The position numbers and the translations under genes were made by a program. Of a stretch of 64,000 nt of DNA, positions 19,730 to 28,975 are shown one piece after another; within the stretch, counting starts at the first letter, position 1, and each line of letters opens with the position of its first letter. The DNA is from Ignavibacteria bacterium (GTDB lineage: Bacteria; Bacteroidota; Ignavibacteria; OLB7): positions 682,001-746,000 of the forward strand of contig JACKAE010000003.1 in NCBI GenBank assembly GCA_020635205.1, read 5' to 3'. Under the pieces are notes generated by a model that saw only the letters and a program-made list of their open reading frames with translations, did not search any database and was not told where the DNA came from.

Positions 19730-19844
19730 AATCAATTAGTGGTTAGTAGTATGGGCACTGTTGTAAGAAGGGAACAAGAGTATTGCCTCTTCTCCTTCCA
19801 CTCTGCCACATTCTCTTGTGCATCTTGCTTCAAACTGCTGCCGT

Positions 19845-20960
19845 TCACTTCTGATCCAGGGTCACGTGCTCACCTGGATTGACCTTGTTCTGTCCAACGG
19901 TAATAACAACCTCTCCAACATTTAGTCCTTCAGTAATCACTACTTTGCCTTGGTCGGATGGGCCGATCTGCACGGTACGCGCCTCTACGATATAGCCTTC
20001 ACCGGTTGCACCGTTCACGGCAAGGTAGACTTGCCAGCCATCCTCAGTCCGAACCAGAGCAGTGCGAGGAATCACAACCGCATTGCGGAGGCGGTTCCTA
20101 AGCACAGACATTTCTGCTACCATCTCTGGCTTGTAGTCACCACGCGAATTGGTTAACTGCACTTCAACCGGCACAGTCCGATCGCTCTGGCTAATCGTTG
20201 CGCCAATAAATGTGATACGTCCCTCTACCTGGCGCTCTCCCAACGCATCGAACTTCATAGTAACCGGTAGCCCCACTCGCATTCCGTTTGAATATCGCTC
20301 GGGTACACCTGCAGTCACTTTCACAATACCGGTTTGGATCAATCGAGCAACAGGAGAGCCTGGACCAACCATCTCACCAACGTCAGTTAAGCGTTCGTCG
20401 ATTCGTCCAGCTACGGGGGCACGCACAACCATCTTCGCAATCCGTGTCTTCAGCAGGTTCACGTTTGCTTCGGCTGCGTCCAAGTTGTACTGGGCTGTCG
20501 TTACCGATAACTCACTTACAGCTCCTGCATCGGCATAAACTTTTGCCGACTTCTCTGCATTAACCTTCGCAATGTTGTACTGGGCTTCGGCAGCTTTCAA
20601 CTGAGCTTGAAGGATATCATCGTTCAGTCGGAGCATTGACTGTCCCTTCCGAACGAAGGCTCCTTTCGCAACCATCCAGCCTTCTACCTTCCCTCCCTCT
20701 TCAGAGGCAACGTGAATGTCTTCGGCTGGCTTCACTGTGCCGATAACGTTGATCACATCGTCGAACGTCTCCGGCTGCACGGTCATCACCTTAACGTTAA
20801 TTGTAGCCACGGCATCAACGGAAGTCGCTGCGGTCGTTTCCATACTTGCCGCGGAATCACTTCCGGCAGGCTCCTCACTGGCATCGCCGCTCCCCATGCA
20901 CCCGACGACAACCATCGATATTAGCAAGCTGAGGGAAATCAGTTTCATGACGGTTTTCAT
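19845..20960 (-). CDS. RND efflux periplasmic adaptor (membrane fusion) lipoprotein
   Basis: A 371-residue HlyD/AcrA-type adaptor. The N-terminus is a lipoprotein signal (VVVGC, cysteine near residue 21). Then come a barrel-sandwich half (VIGTVKPAEDIHVASEEGGKV), an alpha-hairpin (LKAAEAQYNIAKVNAEKSAK, about 115-165), the second lipoyl half (MVVRAPVAGRIDERL), a beta-barrel domain and a membrane-proximal domain (VRTEDGWQVYLA, VVITEGLNVGEVVITVG). It bridges the inner-membrane pump and the TolC channel. The gene sits 78 bp after tolC and 115 bp before the pump. Confidence 0.93.
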   Translation of the reverse strand: MKTVMKLISLSLLISMVVVGCMGSGDASEEPAGSDSAASMETTAATSVDAVATINVKVMTVQPETFDDVINVIGTVKPAEDIHVASEEGGKVEGWMVAKGAFVRKGQSMLRLNDDILQAQLKAAEAQYNIAKVNAEKSAKVYADAGAVSELSVTTAQYNLDAAEANVNLLKTRIAKMVVRAPVAGRIDERLTDVGEMVGPGSPVARLIQTGIVKVTAGVPERYSNGMRVGLPVTMKFDALGERQVEGRITFIGATISQSDRTVPVEVQLTNSRGDYKPEMVAEMSVLRNRLRNAVVIPRTALVRTEDGWQVYLAVNGATGEGYIVEARTVQIGPSDQGKVVITEGLNVGEVVITVGQNKVNPGEHVTLDQK

Positions 20961-21038
20961 TCTGTTCTTTGCAATTATGATATAAAGGAAAATGTTTTCG
21001 AGTTTGTCTGTCCAAGTTTCGCACTGGAAACTTTTTAC

Positions 21039-22424
21039 TTAGGGTTGGTACTCAGCATTATCACCTTTCAGAACCACATGCTCTCCCATTAGATTCTCCA
21101 GCTGAGCAACCCCAACGTTGTAGTCGTACACAGCATTTAATTGATTGAGTTTCGCCTGAGCTAATGCAAGGTCAGCGTCATTAATCTCAAGCTGAGTTCC
21201 GGTTCCAGCTTTGTAGGCTGTTGTGGCAATTTTATATGCCCGCTCTGCCTGTTCAATTGTTCGCTGGCCAGCCCCAATTCGTTGCCGTGCATAGTCGATA
21301 TTTCGGAGCGTCGCCTCCAGTTGGGTCTTCAGTAGTGCCGCAACCTGTGCGACCTGATATCGGCTCTTGTCGTAAGCAATCTGCGCCTGCCCTACTTTCG
21401 CTTCAGTCTTTCCACCGTTGTATAGATTCAGCGAGAGGTTCAACCCAGCATAGGCTGTCGGCTGAAAGTCGAAGTCACTAAAAGCATCTGCTTGGGCTTC
21501 ATATTTATATGTGCCGAAGAGTGCAATTGTTGGCAGATACTCGGAACGGTTGATTGCTATCAACTCCTTGTTCACATCAGTAGCAAGACGCAAGGTTTCA
21601 AGCTGTGGGTTCTTCTCCAGAATTGTTTCCACTCCCTGCTCCAGAGTTGGCTCGGTTCCTCCTGATGAGGCTGGGCGAACGAAGCTCCCAGTCAGTTCCA
21701 ATTCTACCTGCGTGATATTATCGTAACCCAGTAGCAACTTCAATCCGTCGAGCGCTGCTTGATAGTTGTTTCTGGCCTGCACTACCAACGGCTGCTGATT
21801 CGCCACAGCAACTTCCGCTCTGATTGCATCGAACTCTGCTCGCAACCCTGCATCGTAGAGAACTTTCGTGTTGTTATAGTTCGCCTGAGCATTTGCTTGC
21901 AGTGCCTCATTCACTTGCAGAACTTCCTTGGCCATCAAGGCTGCGTAGTAGGCCTGCTTTACATTCAGCACAACGTCTGCTGTCTGTGTTCGAAGCTGTT
22001 GCCGTGAAATCTGAGCGTAGATCTTCGATGTCCCAACACCGGTGAATACAGCGCTGTTGAAGAGTATCTGCTGCAGAGTTAAGTCGGCAGTAAGGGCGTT
22101 CTTCGATCCAATCTCGATTGGCCGCACAATCCCATCTTCTCCCGGAAAGAAGAAGACTGGACGCTTAATATTTCTGGTGTAGCGCGTGTTCAGGTCGAGC
22201 GTAGGATAGGCATTCCCTAACGCCTCATCAACCTGCGCGTCCGCATTCTCAAGCTCGAGACGAGCCATCTTTAAATCACGATTGTTCTCTATAGCAATCG
22301 TAATTGCCTCGTTCAGTGAAAGTGCTTGAGGTGTCTGTCCCTGTGCCGGAGAAACTCCGATAATGGCAGCAGCAAGGGCGACAATGGCCCCGCCACCTCT
22401 GTAGAATCTGTGATGGTTTTTCAT
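21039..22424 (-). CDS. TolC-family outer-membrane efflux channel
   Basis: A 461-residue outer membrane factor. After the signal peptide (IGVSPAQG, about 1-29) come two repeats of the TolC fold: LNEAITIAIENNRDLKMARLELENADAQVDEALGNA shows the start of the first helical repeat, and EQGVETILEKNPQLETLRLATD the start of the second. Each carries a long coiled-coil helix pair and a beta segment (TLDLNTRYTRNI; AGLNLSLNLYNGG). The start codon overlaps the tetR stop by four bases (ATGA), so translation is coupled. It supplies the outer membrane exit duct for the pump encoded downstream. Confidence 0.94.
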   Translation of the reverse strand: MKNHHRFYRGGGAIVALAAAIIGVSPAQGQTPQALSLNEAITIAIENNRDLKMARLELENADAQVDEALGNAYPTLDLNTRYTRNIKRPVFFFPGEDGIVRPIEIGSKNALTADLTLQQILFNSAVFTGVGTSKIYAQISRQQLRTQTADVVLNVKQAYYAALMAKEVLQVNEALQANAQANYNNTKVLYDAGLRAEFDAIRAEVAVANQQPLVVQARNNYQAALDGLKLLLGYDNITQVELELTGSFVRPASSGGTEPTLEQGVETILEKNPQLETLRLATDVNKELIAINRSEYLPTIALFGTYKYEAQADAFSDFDFQPTAYAGLNLSLNLYNGGKTEAKVGQAQIAYDKSRYQVAQVAALLKTQLEATLRNIDYARQRIGAGQRTIEQAERAYKIATTAYKAGTGTQLEINDADLALAQAKLNQLNAVYDYNVGVAQLENLMGEHVVLKGDNAEYQP

Positions 22425-23179
22425 GTGAGTTTATCGTGATATAGCTTGCGCCCAGTTTGCGATGCTCCGGTGATGCCAAAGAAGTAGAGTGAGAAAACAA
22501 GTTCGGTTGCCTTCTCTACATCCTCCTCGAGATTGGCCGGGTTTGTTAGGGATTGAATTATATCGGGAGTAATGGGACTACAGAACCACCCTTCGCTCGC
22601 ACTCTCAGCCCCCTGCACCCCCTTGAAGACGTGGAGGTGAAGTCTGTTAATGAACTGCCCCATAATCATATTCATGAGAATCAAGGCAAGTTGTTCTGCC
22701 TCTACCTGAAGCATTCCCTTATTTTTTAGCTGTTCGGCGGCGATGCTATCGGCAAGACGACCGACAAGTTGCAGCTTGATTTGCATCAGAGGGTTATTAT
22801 CGCGAAGGTGTTGCGACTCGCGCGACATCAGCATAATGCCTTCTGGATTGCTGAAGGCGTACCGCAGAGATTCTTCAATCATCTTTCGGAACTTCTCCTC
22901 AAACCCAAGGTCTCTTGCCAACACCTCGTCGACAATCGCCTTGAAGCCAGACATTACCTCTTCAAGTACGCTGGAGAAGAGTGCTTCCTTGTTCGGAAAG
23001 TAATTGTAGAGTGTCCCCTTACCGAACTCGGCTAACTCTGCCACATCCTCTAACGTTGTCTCACCATACCCTTTCTGTGCAAAGATTTGCCGTGCTGCAG
23101 CTAACATCTCCTTCTTCCGCATCAGCTTTTCTCTTTCCCTTCTCGAGAGACCTTCAATATCGTTTCTGTTGATTTTCAT
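22421..23179 (-). CDS. TetR-family regulator of the efflux operon
   Basis: A 252-residue repressor. The DNA-binding domain is at about 24-70 (MLAAARQIFAQKGYGETTL, then GKGTLYNYFPNKEALF, the classical TetR helix-turn-helix and following tyrosine-rich turn). The C-terminal 180 residues form the all-helical ligand and dimer domain and are longer than usual. It is the first gene of the operon and overlaps tolC by four bases, so it probably represses its own promoter and responds to a pump substrate. A nested inverted repeat sits directly upstream (23209-23262). Confidence 0.92.
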   Translation of the reverse strand: MKINRNDIEGLSRREREKLMRKKEMLAAARQIFAQKGYGETTLEDVAELAEFGKGTLYNYFPNKEALFSSVLEEVMSGFKAIVDEVLARDLGFEEKFRKMIEESLRYAFSNPEGIMLMSRESQHLRDNNPLMQIKLQLVGRLADSIAAEQLKNKGMLQVEAEQLALILMNMIMGQFINRLHLHVFKGVQGAESASEGWFCSPITPDIIQSLTNPANLEEDVEKATELVFSLYFFGITGASQTGRKLYHDKLT

Positions 23180-23208
23180 CCTATCAATTGTTCACAACAT
23201 CCAAAACA

Positions 23209-23262
23209 TGACTCATCAGTCACCTTTTGACTGACGGGGACAAACGTAAGACAACTGAGTCA
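23209..23262. promoter_or_regulatory. Nested inverted repeats upstream of tetR: candidate operator
   Basis: TCAGTCA (23216-23222) and TGACTGA (23228-23234) form a 7-bp inverted repeat with a 5-bp spacer. An outer pair, TGACTCA (23209-23215) and TGAGTCA (23256-23262), encloses it. The position 30-80 bp before the tetR start suits an autoregulated operator; binding is inference. Confidence 0.6.
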
Positions 23263-23305
23263 TTCGACAAGGTGAGGAGTTGTTTCAGGAGAAGAGGTCA
23301 TCTAT

Positions 23306-23353
23306 ATGAAAACCCGTAGGGGCGCAAGATCTTGCGCCCCTACGGGTTTTCAT
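23306..23353. repeat. Perfect 48-bp palindrome between operons
   Basis: Two 24-base arms are exact reverse complements with no loop, reading ATGAAAACCCGTAGGGGCGC inwards. It lies after the ABC permease stop on the - strand and may end that transcript, though no T-run follows. Related palindromes occur at 29149-29168 and 33703-33722. Confidence 0.9.
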
Positions 23354-23380
23354 AAAACACTAACGACAGCTATTTCGAAA

Positions 23381-24499
23381 TCAGATCTTCAACCTCGGGT
23401 CAGTTGCATCGCGCAAACCATCCCCAACAAGGTTATAGCTAAGGACGGTAAGGAAGATCATAAAGCCGGGAAAGATTGTCAGCCACCAAGCATAAACAGC
23501 ACTGAGGCCAGCATTCAACGTTGATCCCCACGTGATAACCGTTGCAGGAACGCCAACGCCGATAAAGGAGAGAGAGGCTTCGATAAGAATCGCCGAGGCA
23601 ACGCCGAAGGCAATCGAGACGAGCACAGGAGCAAGTGAGTTCGGAACTACGTGCCGAAGGATCACCCGAGTGGGATTAAAGCCGAGAGCATCCGCAGCAG
23701 TGACATACTCCATATTCCTCACGCGCAGCACTTCACCTCGCATCAACCGCGCAATTCCCATCCACCCAGTTAAGCCAATCACCATCATCATGTAGAAGAT
23801 GTTCGCACCGAGAAAGGCAACAATCGTAATAATCAACAGGAGTACTGGGAAGTTGAGAAAGATTTCGATAACGCGGGAGATAACCATATCAACCCACCCA
23901 CCGAAAAACCCTGCTAACGCACCTAAAATAACACCAATCAGTGTTGCTATCCCCATAGCCACCAATCCAACTGCTAACGAAATTCGCGTGCCGTGAATCA
24001 GTCCGGCCAACATATCTCTGCCCAACTGGTCGGTTCCAAGATAGTGGGAGTGATCGCCGTCGGCAAAGGGTGTAATCAGAGGGTTCTGATTATCTGTCTC
24101 GTTGGCACGGTATGGCACGAGAGGAAAGATACTCCAGTCATACTCAAGATTTTTCCAGTCAGCATTGGTTAGCTCTGCTGGCCACGAATCAATTCCAATG
24201 TCGACTACATACTGCTTGAGTACTGGGAAGTAGAGCGTTCCGTTGTACTTACAAGCAATAGGTTTATCGTTTGCTAAAAAATCAGCAAAGAGACCAACAA
24301 GGACGAGAAGACAGATAAAGAGGAAGGCAGCTACGGCTGGTTTGTTCTTCTTGAACTGCCGACGAACCAAACCCCAGTAGCTTTGCGACTTATCTGTGCT
24401 TGCTTCGTTCGAAGCAAGGAGCAAATCTCCATTCTCTGTCGAGTTCGATAGAGAACCTGTAGCCCCGTCTAACCCCTGCTGTACCGGTTTATCACTCAT
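23381..24499 (-). CDS. ABC peptide/oligopeptide-type transporter permease, OppC/DppC family
   Basis: A 372-residue membrane permease. A cytoplasmic N-terminal tail of about 45 residues leads into the first helix (KPAVAAFLFICLLVLVGLFADF), then a long periplasmic loop with LGTDQLGRDMLAGLIHGTRIS, the signature of the DppC group. The core of five helices contains the ATPase-coupling EAA loop: EVLRVRNMEYVTAADALGFNPTRVI followed by RHVVPNSLAPVLVSIA. The extended loop of about 100 residues after helix 1 is characteristic of OppC-like subunits. It is the third gene of the operon, 23 bp after the OppB-like permease. Confidence 0.93.
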   Translation of the reverse strand: MSDKPVQQGLDGATGSLSNSTENGDLLLASNEASTDKSQSYWGLVRRQFKKNKPAVAAFLFICLLVLVGLFADFLANDKPIACKYNGTLYFPVLKQYVVDIGIDSWPAELTNADWKNLEYDWSIFPLVPYRANETDNQNPLITPFADGDHSHYLGTDQLGRDMLAGLIHGTRISLAVGLVAMGIATLIGVILGALAGFFGGWVDMVISRVIEIFLNFPVLLLIITIVAFLGANIFYMMMVIGLTGWMGIARLMRGEVLRVRNMEYVTAADALGFNPTRVILRHVVPNSLAPVLVSIAFGVASAILIEASLSFIGVGVPATVITWGSTLNAGLSAVYAWWLTIFPGFMIFLTVLSYNLVGDGLRDATDPRLKI

Positions 24500-24522
24500 T
24501 GGTAGATGACTTCAATAGAGAA

Positions 24523-25539
24523 TCACGCATTCTTTTTCGAAAAGGCGATCCGTGGATCGACAACGGAATACAAGAGGTCGGAAATAAGGACGCCGATCAT
24601 TGTCAGGATGGCTCCGAGTGTTAACACGCCCATGATAATGGGATAATCGCGAGCCAACAACGCATCAATCGAAAGTTTTCCCATACCGGGAATCGAGAAG
24701 ATCAGCTCGACAATAATCGATCCACTCACCAAGCTCGGCAAAAGCCCACCGAGAAGAGTGACAATAGGAATAAGAGAGTTCCGCAACGCATGTTTGTAGA
24801 TGACAACCCGTTCGGAAAGTCCTTTCGAGCGAGCCGTTCGAATATAATCTTGCCGGATCACCTCGATCATACCAGCTCGCATCTGGCGAGAGATAAAGGC
24901 AAAGCTTCCATAGGTGTAAATCAGCACAGGGGCAGCAAGATGCCAAGTCTGGTCGATAAACTTGTGCCAAAACGACCACGATTCGTCGTAGGCGGTAGAG
25001 TACAACCCACGAACCGGGAAGAGTTGGAAGAGATAATCGTTATTCGTCAGGAAAATAATCAGGAGTGTGCCGGCCCAAAATGTAGGGATCGAGTAGAGAG
25101 CAAAGAGTACTGTCGATGAAATTCTATCCCCTATTGAACCTGAATGTGTTGCAGAATAGATGCCGATAGGAATTGCTATAAGGTAGGCGAGAATAATCGA
25201 GATGATATTCATCTTCAGCGTCACCCAGACACCGTCAGAAATCTTTTCCATTACTGGCCGCTGATCTCGATAGGAAACCCCAAAGTCGAGCTTCAGAATT
25301 CCGCCAGCCCACCGTAAGTATTGTACTGGAACTGGTTTGTCGAGACCATACTTCTCGCGAATCTTCTGCAGCTGCGCCTCAGCCGTTTGACGATCAGCCT
25401 CCAGATTTTCGCCACTGACACCGGCAATCAGTTCAGCCGGATCGCCCGGAGCCATCCGACTGATACCAAAGGTGATCAACGTAATCGCAATGAACGTCGG
25501 AATAAAGAGGAGAATGCGTTTGACGATATATGTTCCCAT
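24523..25539 (-). CDS. ABC peptide/oligopeptide-type transporter permease, OppB/DppB family
   Basis: A 338-residue permease with six predicted helices. The first lies at about 6-30 (LFIPTFIAITLITFGISRM), followed by the family hallmark APGDPAELIAG. The coupling loop reads RAGMIEVIRQDYIRTARSKGLSERVVIYKHALRNSLIPIVT. It is the second gene of the importer operon, 157 bp after the binding protein gene and 23 bp before the OppC-like gene. ATPase subunits (OppD/OppF) are not encoded in the window, so they must be elsewhere or shared. Confidence 0.93.
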   Translation of the reverse strand: MGTYIVKRILLFIPTFIAITLITFGISRMAPGDPAELIAGVSGENLEADRQTAEAQLQKIREKYGLDKPVPVQYLRWAGGILKLDFGVSYRDQRPVMEKISDGVWVTLKMNIISIILAYLIAIPIGIYSATHSGSIGDRISSTVLFALYSIPTFWAGTLLIIFLTNNDYLFQLFPVRGLYSTAYDESWSFWHKFIDQTWHLAAPVLIYTYGSFAFISRQMRAGMIEVIRQDYIRTARSKGLSERVVIYKHALRNSLIPIVTLLGGLLPSLVSGSIIVELIFSIPGMGKLSIDALLARDYPIIMGVLTLGAILTMIGVLISDLLYSVVDPRIAFSKKNA

Positions 25540-25636
25540 AGAACTCGGGAAAGTGACTCAGTCAACGTGATTACTTGCAAAACTGAAGGTCGAATATACT
25601 GAATCCGATACAAAATCAGCCTCTTCTCCCCTCTCC

Positions 25637-25675
25637 AAAATAAAATGCCGGGTCGCATATCAATCGCGACCCGGC
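25637..25675 (-). terminator. Intrinsic terminator/attenuator between binding protein and permease genes
   Basis: Ten-base perfect arms GCCGGGTCGC (25647-25656) and GCGACCCGGC (25666-25675), followed on the - strand by ATTTTATTTT. It lies 20 bp after the binding protein stop and before the OppB-like gene, so it probably keeps the binding protein in excess by partial termination. Confidence 0.88.
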
Positions 25676-25696
25676 TCACACCAATTGCTATTGGGG

Positions 25697-27526
25697 CTAA
25701 TTTAAGGCAACAACCTGGTTTGTAGAGGTCGTATACTTCTGTTCTCCTTTGGGAACCCACCACCACGCAGCACTATAGCATGGACGTGGAGCAAAGAATT
25801 CAACATTCTGGAAACGTTTGTGAACTCCACCTAAGAAGAGGCTTGCAACGAGGAAGTTATAGGGTTGCTCGTCGTCGATGATGCGTTGTGCTTCTTTGTA
25901 GAGAACTTTCCGCTGGTCAAAATCAAACGTCCCCCGAATGGTCTCGATAATCCTGTCGAGTTCAGGGTTGCGGAACCGCACGTAATTCGATCCACCATTT
26001 TTCGACGACTCGGAGTGCCATAACTGATACATATCCCCCTCAGTTACCCCCATTGCCCACCCACCGATGTATGCGTCGTACTCTCCGTCACGCGTTCTAT
26101 CTAAGAAGACTGACCAGTCAAGTTCATCGGTTGTGGCAGTTACTCCAATTTTTCTCAGAGCATCGATAAAGATCAAGGCCATCTGTTTCCGCTGCGCATT
26201 TCCAGAGTTCAGAAGAATCTTGAAGGTCAAGTCAGTCTTTTTTCCGTCGATTACTTTGTCCCGAATTCCATTGCCATCGCTATCCTTCCATCCAGCTTGA
26301 TCGAGAATTTCTTTTGACTTCTCTAAATCGAAATCAATAATCTTGATTGTTGTGTCGTACTCGGGTCGCTTCAAGTAGATTGGTGACTGTACTGGTGTGG
26401 CGTAGCCGAAGTAGACGTTGTCGATAATGGTCTTCCGATCAATTGCGTAGGCCAGAGCCTTCCGCACCAGCTTATCGCTAAAGATTGGCTTCTCTTCGTT
26501 ATATCCGATGTAGCTGTAGGCGGGATAGTCATACTCGCAAGGAATCAAATCGTTCCGCTCGAAACGAGACTTCTCGTACTTGTACTGGATGGGGGCTAAC
26601 CGGGGAACAAAGTCAATGTCGCCAGACTTCAGAGCGGAGAGTGATGCGTTCTGGTCGTTAATTGTCAACCAAACGACTTTATCAGGCCAAGCTTTCCCCC
26701 ACTCGTTGCTGCTGTACCAATAATTATCGTTCCGCTTAAGTACCACACGATCGTTCTGCCTGTACTGTTCAAAGATATAGGGACCAGTGCCAATTAAAAA
26801 TTTGGGATCGAATGCTTTCTGAGGGTCTTGAAAGAATTCAGCAAACTCTTTGACGTAGGGATTGGTAATCGAGTCGGTTCCATTCAATTCTTTAAACGAT
26901 ATGGCATCTGTCTTCCCTTCTGGATCCCAGACATGTTTGGGGAAGGCCACCAATCCGCCAGCCCACTGATCTCCTAAATAATATGGCTCAGCCATTACCA
27001 CCCTCAGGTGATATGGGTCGCCGTCAATTAGCTCTGCACTGTCAACGCGCGCGTAGTAGGTTCGTTGAGGGGCAGCATTGACGATGAATGGATTTTTCAT
27101 CGTCTTCAGATAGAAGATAAAGTTCTCACCAGTCAGCGGCTCTCCATCACTGAAGGTAATCCCCTTTCGAATGCGGAAGTCATAGCTCATTAAGTCTGCA
27201 CCAACAACTGGAAGCTCTTCAGCAATCCAAGGGATCGTCTCCAGAGTTCTCCAATCTGTTAGAGTCAGTGTTTCAACGATATATCCGTTGATCTCCGAGG
27301 CCGAGGCATCGGTTGATGTCAAATAGTTCAGGCTTTGCGGATCTGAGAGATTGTGAATCACCACCCAATCTCCTGTTACGGGTTCCCCAGCTTCTGAAGC
27401 TGGGATTGCAGGTGTGTTTTTCTTGCTCGGTTCTAAATCTCCCCCACACGCAACGAGGAGAATCGAGGGAAGAACAAAGGCAAATAACGCGATCAAACGA
27501 AGAGTGTGGTACATCATAATCTTCAT
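25697..27526 (-). CDS. ABC peptide-type solute-binding lipoprotein (family 5)
   Basis: A 609-residue extracytoplasmic binding protein. A lipoprotein signal (SILLVAC, cysteine near residue 27) is followed by the family 5 fold: LNYLTSTDASASEINGYIVE early on, GEPLTGENFIFYLKTMKNP near 135, and GTGPYIFEQYRQNDRVVLKRN near 275. The C-terminal lobe has YIGGWAMGVTEGDMYQLWHS, close to the ligand pocket. Three methionines close together at the start (1, 4, 5) leave the exact start open. It delivers peptides or similar ligands to the two permeases encoded downstream. Confidence 0.92.
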   Translation of the reverse strand: MKIMMYHTLRLIALFAFVLPSILLVACGGDLEPSKKNTPAIPASEAGEPVTGDWVVIHNLSDPQSLNYLTSTDASASEINGYIVETLTLTDWRTLETIPWIAEELPVVGADLMSYDFRIRKGITFSDGEPLTGENFIFYLKTMKNPFIVNAAPQRTYYARVDSAELIDGDPYHLRVVMAEPYYLGDQWAGGLVAFPKHVWDPEGKTDAISFKELNGTDSITNPYVKEFAEFFQDPQKAFDPKFLIGTGPYIFEQYRQNDRVVLKRNDNYWYSSNEWGKAWPDKVVWLTINDQNASLSALKSGDIDFVPRLAPIQYKYEKSRFERNDLIPCEYDYPAYSYIGYNEEKPIFSDKLVRKALAYAIDRKTIIDNVYFGYATPVQSPIYLKRPEYDTTIKIIDFDLEKSKEILDQAGWKDSDGNGIRDKVIDGKKTDLTFKILLNSGNAQRKQMALIFIDALRKIGVTATTDELDWSVFLDRTRDGEYDAYIGGWAMGVTEGDMYQLWHSESSKNGGSNYVRFRNPELDRIIETIRGTFDFDQRKVLYKEAQRIIDDEQPYNFLVASLFLGGVHKRFQNVEFFAPRPCYSAAWWWVPKGEQKYTTSTNQVVALN

Positions 27527-27567
27527 TCAGTTGACAAAAGAATTAAATCGGAATCCATAATAGCAGT

Positions 27568-27610
27568 ATCGCTCGTTGCATACAAGGATTTTCCTCACGC
27601 AACGAGCGAT
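27568..27610. repeat. Inverted repeat between sigma/anti-sigma and ABC operons
   Basis: Twelve-base arms ATCGCTCGTTGC and GCAACGAGCGAT with a 19-base loop that itself contains AGGATTTTCCT. It follows the anti-sigma stop on the - strand and precedes the ABC promoter. There is no T-run, so it may act as a barrier or processing hairpin rather than a classical terminator. Confidence 0.6.
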
Positions 27611-27664
27611 ATTGCACACCATCTTTTCTGGAGAAGCCTCTCTCCACTACATGGAGGGCAGTCC

Positions 27665-28135
27665 TTACCGTGGAGGCTCCCCGGCTACTGGCGAATCGGC
27701 TGTCGGCATTCTCGTTTGTAAATCAAACAGAGCCGAATCCATGTGCATCGATGGAAGATTGACATCGATAGGAGGAAGAGCAGTGTCGTACCATACAGGT
27801 GGGATTGCCGGGTTCGCAAAAATATCTACCTCTTCCTTAACAACCTTCGGTGCTGGTATTTCAACTGCAGGAACCAATTGGTGTTCGGCTCGCTCCCCTA
27901 TCGAACCGAACAATAGAACCAGTCCGGTTACCACTGCAAGTCCAGTAGGTACTCCCAGGCCAACACGCAGATTGCGTGCCCGCTTCCGCTTAGCAACAAG
28001 ACTTTCCCACTCTTCTACAAGTTGCTGGCTTCTTCCCGGAGATAATTTGCGTCTACCATGTTCTTTCAGAAGCTCGGAATATCCCTCCCAGCCTCCGGGA
28101 GCATCTCCCTCAGTTCGATGAAATTGGTCAGTCAT
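27665..28135 (-). CDS. Probable membrane anti-sigma factor
   Basis: A 156-residue protein with one transmembrane helix at about 58-78 (LRVGLGVPTGLAVVTGLVLL) after a charged cytoplasmic segment (LLKEHGRRKLSPGRSQQLVEEWESLVAKRKR) and a proline-rich periplasmic tail of about 75 residues. No named anti-sigma domain is obvious, so the role rests on location: it begins 93 bp downstream of an ECF sigma factor on the same strand, with the cytoplasmic/TM/periplasmic layout typical of such partners. Alternative: an unrelated small membrane protein. Confidence 0.6.
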   Translation of the reverse strand: MTDQFHRTEGDAPGGWEGYSELLKEHGRRKLSPGRSQQLVEEWESLVAKRKRARNLRVGLGVPTGLAVVTGLVLLFGSIGERAEHQLVPAVEIPAPKVVKEEVDIFANPAIPPVWYDTALPPIDVNLPSMHMDSALFDLQTRMPTADSPVAGEPPR

Positions 28136-28228
28136 TATTCTATCTCTCTCTGTCAGTAATAATCAATGAATTTAATCTTGCGAGTATCCGCGTCTCAACA
28201 AATGCCTTCGCTTCCACGCAGTATAGTT

Positions 28229-28975
28229 TTACTCGCGCACACCGAAGGCAATCATCTCTTTGCGGAAGGCTTCACGCGCATCGAAGACACGTTTGCGAAT
28301 TGCTCCCGGCTTCAGATTCCACCCTAAAATCTCGGCAACCTCCTCGTTCTCCATTCCCTCAATATCTCTCAGCACAATCACCTCACGCTGTGCCGGAGTT
28401 AAACGAGCAAGCGCCCGCTCAATAATCTCTGAGAGAAGTGCCCCAGATGCTTCAGCGTCGGGCTGACGGAATGTCTCCTGAGGGACTTCCAGCGTTGTCT
28501 CCTCCTCTCCATCCCGCTGCCCAGTAAGAGAGCGAACAATTGACCGCACTTTTCGGCGACGAAGCTCGCTCAATGCTTTTCTTCGAGCAATGGTGAAAAG
28601 CCAGGTAGAGAACCGATAGGTTGTCTGATAGCGATCTCGGCTTTCATAGAGAGAGAGCCAAGTCTCCTGAACAATATCTTCGGCTGTCTCTGAATGCCGG
28701 ACAATGCGAAGTGTAAAGGTGTAGAGACGGTCGTTGTAGAGACTCATCAACTTCCTCAGAGCCATACGATCTCCACTTTGCAGGGCGAGCATTAGCACAT
28801 TGCCCGGATCGTCCAGGGAGTCTTGCTCGTAAGAAGGCGCTTCAGCTATTGATGGTGCGTCAGTACGAATTGCGTCCATTGTTCGGGTCTGGTGACGGCG
28901 TTTCTCACTGTATTGCCCAATCAAACGGGCAATGAGAAGTTCAACACGACCATGATTATACGCAAATACCATCAT
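28229..28975 (-). CDS. ECF-type RNA polymerase sigma factor
   Basis: A 248-residue sigma factor. ATG 28975 is used because GGAG sits about eight bases upstream; the open frame extends to a TTG at 29053, and another ATG at 28879 (MDAIRTDAP) would also give a complete protein. Region 2 runs from DRMALRKLMSLYNDRLY through DIVQETWLSLYESRDRY to FSTWLFTIARRKALSELRRRK. Region 4 contains LARLTPAQREVIVLRDIEGMENEEVAEIL and the recognition helix PGAIRKRVFDAREAF. An extended N-terminus of some 60 residues precedes region 2. It forms a unit with the membrane protein gene downstream. Confidence 0.9.
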   Translation of the reverse strand: MMVFAYNHGRVELLIARLIGQYSEKRRHQTRTMDAIRTDAPSIAEAPSYEQDSLDDPGNVLMLALQSGDRMALRKLMSLYNDRLYTFTLRIVRHSETAEDIVQETWLSLYESRDRYQTTYRFSTWLFTIARRKALSELRRRKVRSIVRSLTGQRDGEEETTLEVPQETFRQPDAEASGALLSEIIERALARLTPAQREVIVLRDIEGMENEEVAEILGWNLKPGAIRKRVFDAREAFRKEMIAFGVRE

